This document shows, piece after piece, positions 57,497 through 64,000 of a stretch of DNA of 64,000 nucleotides. The stretch comes from an uncultured Paraprevotella sp. (lineage in GTDB: Bacteria > Bacteroidota > Bacteroidia > Bacteroidales > Bacteroidaceae). The notes beneath the pieces are model-generated. The model was not told the DNA's origin. It did no database searches and saw only the letters and a list, made by a program, of their open reading frames with translations. Where the stretch lies: positions 62,001-126,000 of the forward strand of contig URDY01000008.1 in NCBI GenBank assembly GCA_900546665.1, written 5' to 3'. The position numbers and the translations under genes are program-made. The stretch's first letter is position 1. Every line of letters starts with the position of its first letter.

Positions 57497-59150
57497 TGCG
57501 ACTTACAGACAATATTGAATAATAATAATCCTCATCCGAGAACACTTCCAATGCCTTCTCTACAAACTTATCATCACGGAGCTGTTGCTTGATTGCTCCT
57601 TTCTGGAAATAATAACGGCTTACAATATCATTTTCCAGTATCTCCGAGAGATCTTTTCTGAAGCGCATCAGATCCGCCGTCACATTTCCTGACATTTTCT
57701 GCTCCAAAGCCTCAAACTCATCTTTGGCTTCATCATAACAGCCCTCGAACTGAGCAGCCTTCTTCAACAGTTTCAGCACTTCTTCCGTTCTGCGCTTATA
57801 GGTAAAATCACTTTTTGCCACGAGATTGACAAAATCCTCATAATCCTTATCCGAAAGTGCAAACTCACCGGCAGGAGCTATTTCCGGATGCGCAGCCACA
57901 TAATTACATACATATTCCAATGCCACATCACTGGCTGCCACATCATAAACCAATGCAGGCAAGCTGTCAGGCTGCATCACAATATCGGGTTTTATTCCTC
58001 CACCATCACGGACCTCACGCCCTCCGGCCGTATAAAACACCTTAGTCAGACTGTCAGGAACGGTTCCTACCGAACCATCTGCATTCAAGTGACGATAATC
58101 ATAGGCCTGAATACAACGCCCGCTCGGGATATAGTAACGGCTCGTCGTCACTTTCAGACTACCATGATATGGCACCTCACGCGGCACCTGAACCAACCCC
58201 TTGCCATAAGTACGCATACCTATAATTACGGCACGATCCAAATCCTGCAATGCTCCGGATACGATCTCAGCAGACGAAGCCGTCATACCGTCAACCAGAA
58301 CAGCCAAAGGGATTTTTTCGTCCAACGGCTCCTTGGTCGTCGTATATTCAGAATTGACAGATGATAATTTACCCTTTGTATATACCACCTTTTGTCCTTT
58401 TGGTACAAACATATTCACCAATTCAACCGCCTCAACAAGAAGACCACCCGCATTTCCTCTCATATCCAATATAAGCGACTGCGCCCCCTGCTTCTTCAGA
58501 TCTATGATAGCCCGACGGACATCACGCGAACAGTTTTCCGTAAAACGGTCAAAATAGATATAACCCACCTGATTTCCGACCATTCCATAATAAGGAACCG
58601 GCGGCATTACAATATTCCTACGGGTCACCTTAAAAACCAGCGGATCCGGATTTCCGGATCTTTTAACCTTCAACTCAAAGGAAGTGCCGGCATCACCCCG
58701 CAGCATCTTGCTGACGTCAGACACATTCTTTCCCTTCACATCCACACCGTCAATAGTCAATATGACATCACCGCTTTTAATCCCCACATCAGTAGCCGGA
58801 CTATCCTCCCAAGGTTCAACAAATATGACACGGTCTTCCTTTTTATAATAACGGATTACCGCGCCAACACCGGCATATTTACCTGTTGTCATTTCACGCA
58901 GTTCATTCATATTATCTTCCGGATAATATTCCGTAAAAGGATCCACGCGCTGCAACATACCGTCTATAGCCCATCCGATCACCGTATCTGCAGACAAAGT
59001 ATCCACATAATACAAGTCCAACTGCTTATAAATATCATTGAAAATCTCCAGATTCTTTGAGATCTCAAAGTTATGATTATCACTTTTCTGTGCAAACGAG
59101 GCGCTCATACTTGCAATGAGCAGTCCTGCCATTATAAATATCTTTTTCAT
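57483..59150 (-). CDS. S41 family C-terminal processing peptidase
   Basis: A 555-residue exported protease. Signal peptide (1 to about 20, SFA-QK), helical N-terminal part, PDZ domain (GVGAVIRYYKKEDRVIFVEPWEDSPATDVGIKSGDVILTIDG, cited in part) and S41 catalytic domain with Ser in DGMTASSAEIVSGAL and Lys in TYGKGLVQ. A C-terminal helical extension of about 170 residues follows. Substrate unknown; such enzymes trim envelope proteins. A TAAATTTG box ends 4 bases before the ATG. Confidence 0.93.
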   Translation of the reverse strand: MKKIFIMAGLLIASMSASFAQKSDNHNFEISKNLEIFNDIYKQLDLYYVDTLSADTVIGWAIDGMLQRVDPFTEYYPEDNMNELREMTTGKYAGVGAVIRYYKKEDRVIFVEPWEDSPATDVGIKSGDVILTIDGVDVKGKNVSDVSKMLRGDAGTSFELKVKRSGNPDPLVFKVTRRNIVMPPVPYYGMVGNQVGYIYFDRFTENCSRDVRRAIIDLKKQGAQSLILDMRGNAGGLLVEAVELVNMFVPKGQKVVYTKGKLSSVNSEYTTTKEPLDEKIPLAVLVDGMTASSAEIVSGALQDLDRAVIIGMRTYGKGLVQVPREVPYHGSLKVTTSRYYIPSGRCIQAYDYRHLNADGSVGTVPDSLTKVFYTAGGREVRDGGGIKPDIVMQPDSLPALVYDVAASDVALEYVCNYVAAHPEIAPAGEFALSDKDYEDFVNLVAKSDFTYKRRTEEVLKLLKKAAQFEGCYDEAKDEFEALEQKMSGNVTADLMRFRKDLSEILENDIVSRYYFQKGAIKQQLRDDKFVEKALEVFSDEDYYYSILSVSRNEKK

Positions 59151-59154
59151 GCAG

Positions 59155-59162
59155 CAAATTTA
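59155..59162 (-). promoter_or_regulatory. -7 box four bases before the S41 gene
   Basis: TAAATTTG on the minus strand, then CTGC, then the ATG at 59150; a leaderless transcript is expected if it is used. Confidence 0.45.
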
Positions 59163-59255
59163 CATAAATATGTGAGATTACACGACAATATCCCCCTTTC
59201 TATTGTTAATACTTATATATTTTTTGCATAAAAACGTATTTTTTTCTCCAAGTTG

Positions 59256-59286
59256 TTGCATATTTCAAAAATAAGCACTACTTTTG
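59256..59286 (+). promoter_or_regulatory. Promoter of the tRNA-Asn pair
   Basis: TTG (59256-59258), 20-base spacer, TACTTTTG (59279-59286), followed by GCATCGCAATTGAGAG, similar to the tRNA-Glu transcript start. Confidence 0.8.
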
Positions 59287-59317
59287 CATCGCAATTGAGA
59301 GAAATACTCAAAACACT

Positions 59318-59391
59318 GCTTCAGTAGCTCAGTTGGTTAGAGCACCTGACTGTTAATCAGGGGGTCGTTGGTTCAAGCCCATCCTGAAGCG
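59318..59391 (+). tRNA. tRNA-Asn (anticodon GTT), copy 1
   Basis: Acceptor GCTTCAG/CTGAAGC, D stem GCTC/GAGC, anticodon stem CCTGA/TCAGG around CTGTTAA (anticodon GTT), T arm GTTGG-TTCAAGC-CCATC with one T-T mismatch, discriminator G. CCA is encoded directly after (59392-59394). Confidence 0.96.
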
Positions 59392-59413
59392 CCATTTCTC
59401 AAGATTGCCAATT

Positions 59414-59487
59414 GCTTCAGTAGCTCAGTTGGTTAGAGCACCTGACTGTTAATCAGGGGGTCGTTGGTTCAAGCCCATCCTGAAGCG
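59414..59487 (+). tRNA. tRNA-Asn (anticodon GTT), copy 2
   Basis: Identical to copy 1 over all 74 bases, 96 bases downstream. Here the following bases are CAA, so CCA is not encoded and must be added. Confidence 0.96.
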
Positions 59488-59521
59488 CAAAAAAAGGAAT
59501 CCGTTACGGATTCCTTTTTTT
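59488..59521 (+). terminator. Terminator after the tRNA-Asn pair
   Basis: Stem GGAATCCG/CGGATTCC with a 3-base loop, flanked by A and T runs of seven. Confidence 0.9.
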
Positions 59522-59611
59522 GTGTTTTACTTCTTGAAATCAAAGATCAACTTCAGATCAAAGTCTATTATTAGTAATTCAAATATTCTCTTTTTAAAAG
59601 GAACATTCAAA

Positions 59612-59655
59612 ATACGCCAAAAGGCCGCCTGCAAAAACAGACAGCCTTTTGATTA
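59612..59655 (-). terminator. Terminator of pnp
   Basis: Stem CAAAAGGC/GCCTTTTG with a second paired part inside (CCTG/CAGA region) just past the pnp stop; T-rich on the minus strand side. Confidence 0.6.
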
Positions 59656-59677
59656 TTTTCTATGAAAGAATAGACAA

Positions 59678-61909
59678 TTATTCGCCTTTCTGCTCACCGT
59701 TATTGTGCGGACGACGCTCGCGACGTTCCCCTCTTTCAGGACGCTCGCGACGAGCAGGACGCTCTACGTAACCTTCCGGCTTTTCGAGCAACACACGACG
59801 AGACAATTTAAACTTACCCGTCTTCTGATCAATATCAACCAACTTCACCTTGATCTGGTCACCTTCCTTGATACCGGCTTCCTCAACCGTCTCCAAACGC
59901 TTCCAGTCAATCTCAGAGATATGCAAAAGTCCGTCACGTCCCGGCATAAATTCCACAAATGCACCATAAGGCATTACGCTGCGAACTACACCGTCGTAAA
60001 CTTCACCTACCTCAGGAATAGCTACTATATTCTTGATCTTGGACAAAGCAGCATCAATAACAGCCTTGTTGGCTCCACTAACCTGTACCACACCAACGCC
60101 ATCAGTCTCTTCAATTGTAACCACAGCGCCAGTTTCTTCCTGAATACCCTGTATAATCTTTCCGCCCGGGCCAATCACTGCACCAATAAATTCCTTTGGT
60201 ATAGTAATCTGCTCGATACGAGGTACATGCGGTTTAAGTTCCGCACGAGGAGCCGGCATACATTCGGTGATCTTGCCAAGAATATGCTCACGACCAGCCT
60301 TGGCCTGCATCAATGCCTTTTCCAGGATTTCATAGCTCAAACCATCACATTTGATATCCATCTGGGTTGCAGTCAAACCGTTAACCGTACCAGTGGTCTT
60401 GAAGTCCATATCACCCAAGTGATCTTCATCACCCAAGATATCTGAAAGAACAGCATACTTGTCCTCTCCCGGATTCTTGATCAATCCCATTGCAATACCG
60501 CTCACCGGATTCTTGATAGGCACACCTGCATCCATCAAAGCCAATGTTCCGGCGCAAACCGTAGCCATGGAAGAAGATCCGTTAGACTCCAGAATATCTG
60601 ATACGACACGCACTGTATAAGGATAATCTTCAGGAATCTGACCCTTAAGACCTCTCCATGCCAAATGTCCGTGACCGATTTCACGACGACCTACTCCACG
60701 CTGAGCCTTAGCTTCACCGGTAGAGAAAGGAGGGAAATTGTAATGAAGCAAGAAACGCATCTTTCCCTGTTCCAGGACCTCATCTACAATCTTCTCATCA
60801 AGTTTAGTACCCAATGTACAGGTAGACAAAGACTGAGTTTCACCACGGGTAAAGATTGCTGAACCGTGAGGACCAGGAAGCGGACTTACCTCACACCAGA
60901 TCGGACGGATATCTGTTGTAGCACGACCATCCAGACGCTTGCCTTCATCAAGCACGCAACGACGCATGGCATCACGCTCTACATCATGATAATAACGGTC
61001 GATCATTGCATTCTTTTCTGCCAGTTCTTCTTCAGACAGTTCAGGATGAGCCTCTGCATAAGCCACCTTGAAGTTTTCACGGATCTCCATGAAAGCATCT
61101 TCGCGGGCATGCTTGTCACGGTTTCCTTCCTGAGCAATGCGATAGGCCGGTTCGTAACAAACCTTCTTGCATTCCTCACGAAGTTCTTCATCGTTCACCT
61201 CATGACAATACTCACGCTTAACATCCTTACCTAGTTCTTTTGACAGTTCCTTCTGCAAACGGCACATCGGCTTGATGGCTTCATGGGCAACTTTCAATGC
61301 AGTCAGCAAATCCTGCTCTGAAACTTCCTTCATTTCACCTTCAACCATCATGATGTTTTCTTCCGTAGCACCGACCATAATATCCATATCGGCCTGTTCA
61401 AGCTGAGCGTATGTAGGATCTACTACATATTCTCCGTTGATTCGTGCAACACGGACTTCTGAAATCGGACCTTCAAAAGGTATATCCGAAACAGCCAATG
61501 CAGCTGAAGCGGCAAAACCAGCCAATGCATCAGGCATATCTACACCATCGGCAGAATAAAGAATCACATTTACATAAACCTCAGCATGATAGTTGCTCGG
61601 GAAAAGAGGACGCAATGCACGGTCTACAAGACGGCACGTCAGGATTTCATAATCTGAAGCTTTTCCTTCACGCTTGGTAAATCCTCCAGGGAAACGGCCA
61701 GCTGCTGAAAACTTTTCTCTGTACTCTACCTGTAAAGGCATAAAATCTGTTCCGGGAACGGCATCTTGGGCGGCACAAACGGTGGCCAAGAGCATAGTGT
61801 TACCCATGGTAAGCATCACGGCTCCATCGGCTTGTTTGGCCAGTTTCCCGGTCTCGATGCTGATGGTTCTTCCATCAGGCAATTCGACTGTCTTCGTAAT
61901 TACATTCAT
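59678..61909 (-). CDS. pnp: Polyribonucleotide nucleotidyltransferase (PNPase)
   Basis: A 743-residue 3'-5' phosphorolytic exoribonuclease. Two RNase PH cores (first with [32 protein letters not shown], second with [25 protein letters not shown], cited in part), KH domain ([21 protein letters not shown]) and S1 domain ([29 protein letters not shown]), then an Arg/Glu-rich tail ([15 protein letters not shown]). Start at [10 protein letters not shown] (61909); the longer frame runs into the promoter region, where a minus-strand TAAATTTG (61943-61950) lies. Confidence 0.96.
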   Translation of the reverse strand: MNVITKTVELPDGRTISIETGKLAKQADGAVMLTMGNTMLLATVCAAQDAVPGTDFMPLQVEYREKFSAAGRFPGGFTKREGKASDYEILTCRLVDRALRPLFPSNYHAEVYVNVILYSADGVDMPDALAGFAASAALAVSDIPFEGPISEVRVARINGEYVVDPTYAQLEQADMDIMVGATEENIMMVEGEMKEVSEQDLLTALKVAHEAIKPMCRLQKELSKELGKDVKREYCHEVNDEELREECKKVCYEPAYRIAQEGNRDKHAREDAFMEIRENFKVAYAEAHPELSEEELAEKNAMIDRYYHDVERDAMRRCVLDEGKRLDGRATTDIRPIWCEVSPLPGPHGSAIFTRGETQSLSTCTLGTKLDEKIVDEVLEQGKMRFLLHYNFPPFSTGEAKAQRGVGRREIGHGHLAWRGLKGQIPEDYPYTVRVVSDILESNGSSSMATVCAGTLALMDAGVPIKNPVSGIAMGLIKNPGEDKYAVLSDILGDEDHLGDMDFKTTGTVNGLTATQMDIKCDGLSYEILEKALMQAKAGREHILGKITECMPAPRAELKPHVPRIEQITIPKEFIGAVIGPGGKIIQGIQEETGAVVTIEETDGVGVVQVSGANKAVIDAALSKIKNIVAIPEVGEVYDGVVRSVMPYGAFVEFMPGRDGLLHISEIDWKRLETVEEAGIKEGDQIKVKLVDIDQKTGKFKLSRRVLLEKPEGYVERPARRERPERGERRERRPHNNGEQKGE

Positions 61910-62123
61910 TTGATTTCTAAAATATTTCTTCAATAGATCAGGCAAATTTAAACATATTTCTTGATTAATTGGGTGTTTACCAGACAAAAAAATGCATAAT
62001 AACCGTGTTTTTTTACGAATAGAGCCTTATTTTTATGACATTTGTCATTCAAACCCCTGTCAGCCATCCTTTGAAAACAGGTTCTATTATTCAAACCTTC
62101 ACTTCGGACATTACCTGCCATCA

Positions 62124-62156
62124 GTTGCATTCTTTCATTTATTATATGTATATTTG
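62124..62156 (+). promoter_or_regulatory. Promoter of the thioredoxin-fold lipoprotein gene
   Basis: GTTG (62124-62127), 21-base spacer, TATATTTG (62149-62156), 23 bases before the ATG. Confidence 0.6.
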
Positions 62157-62179
62157 CCAACGAAAAAAAGACATACATT

Positions 62180-63337
62180 ATGAACAGAATCATCTTCATC
62201 CTTTTAATTTCCATGTTCTGCCTCAGCGCCTGCAAGGAAAAAGGAGAACAATTTGACGTCAAAGGACATATTACTTCGGCCAAAGACAAAACCTTATATT
62301 TCGAAGCAATGACCTTAAACGGCACACTCCCCATTGACTCCGTCAAGCTTGACGATAACGGACAATTCGAATTCAGCCATAAAAGACCTGCCTGCCCCGA
62401 ATTTTTCCGCTTGAGGATAGAACGGCAAATTATCAATATCGCCATTGACTCTACGGAACAGATCCAGATTGAGGCCGAATTCCCGACCATGTCAACAAAC
62501 TATACAATCAAGGGATCTGAAAACAGCGAAGTCATCCGCGAAATCAGCCTTAAGCAAAATGCCGTACAGGCCAAAATCGACCAAATAGCCCAAAACAAGC
62601 AAATCACGGTCGGCGAACAGGACCGCCTTATCATGCAAGCCGTTCTACAATATAAAGAAGATCTCAAGAAAAACTACATAGCCAAAGATCCGAGCTCTTC
62701 GTATGCCTACTTTGCCGTATTCCAGACGCTCGGACGCATGCTGGTATTCGACCCCGTCAACGATCACGAAGACGTAAGATATGTTGCCGCAGTAGCTACG
62801 GCCTGGAACGAACGCTACAACGGAACGGAACGGGCAGAGAATCTTTACAACATCGCCATACAAGGCTTGAAAAATACCAAAACGCCACAAACCATGGAGA
62901 TCAATCCGGAGAATCTCAAAAACATCGAAGTCAGGGAAGCCGGCTTTATTGATATCGAGCTGCCGGACATCAGAGGTCATTACAGAAAACTTTCCGACAT
63001 ACAGGACAAAGTCATCATGCTCGACTTTACGGCATATTCAATGCCCAAATCACAGGAACGGACCCTGCAGCTCAGAACGCTTTATCAAAAGTACGCCTCA
63101 AAAGGATTCGAAATATATCAGATTTCCATCGATCCGAACGAACACTACTGGAAAACAGTCACCGAATCACTTCCATGGATATGTGTATACGAAAAAGAAA
63201 ATACCGCCTCAGATTATCTGGCCCTCTATCAGGTCCGCAATATTCCGACTTATTTCCTGATAGACCGTGAAGGCAATGTGGTAGCACGTTCCGAGAATAT
63301 CCCGAATATCGGAAAAGCCATAGAAGCCTTACTCTGA
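62180..63337 (+). CDS. DUF4369/thioredoxin-fold lipoprotein without the redox cysteines
   Basis: A 385-residue lipoprotein (LSAC, Cys18). Residues about 25-120 match DUF4369 (FDVKGHITSAKDKTLYFEAMT, then DSVKLDDNGQFEFS), a helical middle (120-240), and a C-terminal AhpC/TlpA-type thioredoxin fold (about 250-385: IELPDIRGHYRKLSDIQDKVIMLDFTA, YQISIDPNEHYW, VRNIPTYFLIDREGNVVA with cis-Pro). Where TlpA/ResA proteins have WCxxC there is YSMPKS (286-291), so it cannot do thiol exchange. I infer a binding or structural role. Single gene between pnp and greA. Confidence 0.87.
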   Translation: MNRIIFILLISMFCLSACKEKGEQFDVKGHITSAKDKTLYFEAMTLNGTLPIDSVKLDDNGQFEFSHKRPACPEFFRLRIERQIINIAIDSTEQIQIEAEFPTMSTNYTIKGSENSEVIREISLKQNAVQAKIDQIAQNKQITVGEQDRLIMQAVLQYKEDLKKNYIAKDPSSSYAYFAVFQTLGRMLVFDPVNDHEDVRYVAAVATAWNERYNGTERAENLYNIAIQGLKNTKTPQTMEINPENLKNIEVREAGFIDIELPDIRGHYRKLSDIQDKVIMLDFTAYSMPKSQERTLQLRTLYQKYASKGFEIYQISIDPNEHYWKTVTESLPWICVYEKENTASDYLALYQVRNIPTYFLIDREGNVVARSENIPNIGKAIEALL

Positions 63338-63448
63338 AAAATCAGACTCCGGACTGCGGTCATCCATTCTGCCTCAGGCATAAATCAGAAGTCCGGAACA
63401 ACCGTCACACGCTCTTAACCCCGTGAAACACAAAAAAAAGCAAAAATT

Positions 63449-63479
63449 TTTGCCAATCAGAAATTAAAGCTTATCTTTG
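63449..63479 (+). promoter_or_regulatory. Promoter of greA
   Basis: TTTG (63449-63452), 19-base spacer, TATCTTTG (63472-63479): full consensus, about 105 bases before the greA ATG. Confidence 0.82.
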
Positions 63480-63508
63480 CAATGTAATTTGAGAAGATAA
63501 AGAAAGGG

Positions 63509-63541
63509 TTCCGGCTCAATGGCCGGAATTCTTTTGTTTTT
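63509..63541 (+). terminator. Leader terminator (possible attenuator) before greA
   Basis: Stem TTCCGGC/GCCGGAA (63509-63515 with 63522-63528) followed by TTCTTTTGTTTTTA, placed inside the transcript between the promoter and the greA ribosome binding site. Confidence 0.6.
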
Positions 63542-63587
63542 ATCTTTAACCTTAAGTTGAAATTAATAAAAATTAGGAGGAAATATT

Positions 63588-64000
63588 ATGGCTTATATGT
63601 CACAAGAGGGCTACGACAAGTTAGTGGCCCAGCTTAAAGAAATGGAAACCGTACAGCGTCCTGCCGCTTCTGCCGCTATTGCCGAAGCACGCGATAAAGG
63701 CGACTTGAGTGAGAATTCCGAATACGATGCGGCAAAAGAACACCAGGCCATGCTGGAAATGAAGATCAACCAGCTGAAAGCCGTGATCAGCGAAGCCAAG
63801 ATCATCGACACTTCAAAACTAAAGGCTGATACCGTACAGATCCTATCCAAGGTAGAAATGAAGAACGTGAAGAACGGCATGAAAATGACCTATACGATCG
63901 TATCTGAAACCGAAGCCAACCTGCGCGAAGGAAAGATTTCCGTACAGACCCCTATTGCACAAGGATTGCTCGGCAAGAAAATCGGCGATATTGCTGAAAT
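63588..64000 (+). CDS. greA: Transcription elongation factor GreA (3' end outside window)
   Basis: The first 137 residues of GreA, which helps stalled RNA polymerase by stimulating transcript cleavage. The coiled-coil start MAYMSQEGYDKLVAQLKEME and the tip region ARDKGDLSENSEYDAAKEHQ with the acidic residues that reach into the polymerase are present, and the FKBP-like C-terminal domain begins. The ATG follows TTAGGAGGAAATATT, an exceptionally strong ribosome binding site for this genome. About 20 residues are missing at the edge. Confidence 0.95.
   Translation, partial: MAYMSQEGYDKLVAQLKEMETVQRPAASAAIAEARDKGDLSENSEYDAAKEHQAMLEMKINQLKAVISEAKIIDTSKLKADTVQILSKVEMKNVKNGMKMTYTIVSETEANLREGKISVQTPIAQGLLGKKIGDIAE

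Noticed and set aside
61948..62490. 180-residue frame opposite the thioredoxin-fold lipoprotein and its promoter
   Set aside because: It overlaps a well supported gene and promoter on the other strand and its sequence has no family features.
63348..63397. Hairpin TCCGGACT/AGTCCGGA after the thioredoxin-fold gene
   Set aside because: The loop is 34 bases and no T run follows, so it is not supported as a terminator.

Overview
The window reads as chromosome from a Bacteroidaceae gut bacterium (Bacteroides or Phocaeicola type; species not determinable here). Signs are Bacteroidales-type promoters (TTTG about 19-21 bases before TAnnTTTG), AT-rich leaders with weak ribosome binding sites, DUF4292, PCMD and calycin-like surface proteins, a probable glycine-lipid GlsB/GlsA pair, and a dcw cluster with a meso-diaminopimelate type MurE. 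No phage, transposase, integrase, CRISPR array or rRNA was seen.

Layout. 1-0.5 kb: end of an M20 hydrolase. 0.6-4.9 kb (minus): dut, TPR lipoprotein, DUF4292 lipoprotein, EnvC-like LytM factor. 5.1-6.4 kb: dgt, divergent from dut. 6.5-8.3 kb (minus): glsA-glsB, then a small secreted protein gene. 9.0-24.4 kb (minus): the division and peptidoglycan cluster rsmH-ftsL-ftsI-murE-mraY-murD-ftsW-murG-murC-ftsQ-ftsA-ftsZ, with yqeY at the end; no mraZ precedes rsmH. 24.7-25.4 kb: an exported cyclophilin.

25.5-31.1 kb is the main accessory region: a PCMD lipoprotein, an outer-membrane barrel, a protein made of two nearly identical calycin-like repeats, a PCMD/calycin fusion of 690 residues, and a 64-residue peptide. 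The two transcription units share a direct-repeat element at almost the same distance from their -7 boxes, so they look co-regulated. A membrane-anchored AraC-type regulator and recO follow on the other strand.

33.2-37.7 kb: tRNA-Glu with rpsT, gyrB, a non-coding stretch with three phased palindromes, then ung and a DUF3109 gene. 37.9-44.5 kb: a frameshifted InlB-repeat lipoprotein, a papain-like lipoprotein, gpmI, and a barrel/lipoprotein group. 44.8-46.8 kb: rnhB, lysO, an orphan HicB-like gene. 46.9-51.8 kb (minus): sufBCDS. 51.9-57.0 kb (minus): rimP-nusA-infB-cvpA. 57.1-59.2 kb: S41 protease plus a small membrane protein. 59.3-64.0 kb: two identical tRNA-Asn genes, pnp, a thioredoxin-fold lipoprotein without its cysteines, and the start of greA behind a leader terminator.

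Most of the window is housekeeping. Nucleotide hygiene (dut, dgt, ung, rnhB), envelope growth (dcw, EnvC-like, glsAB), Fe-S assembly and translation dominate. The least explained parts are the 25.5-31.1 kb surface locus, the palindrome array near 36.2 kb, and several genes whose promoter sits so close to the ATG that the mRNA should be leaderless.
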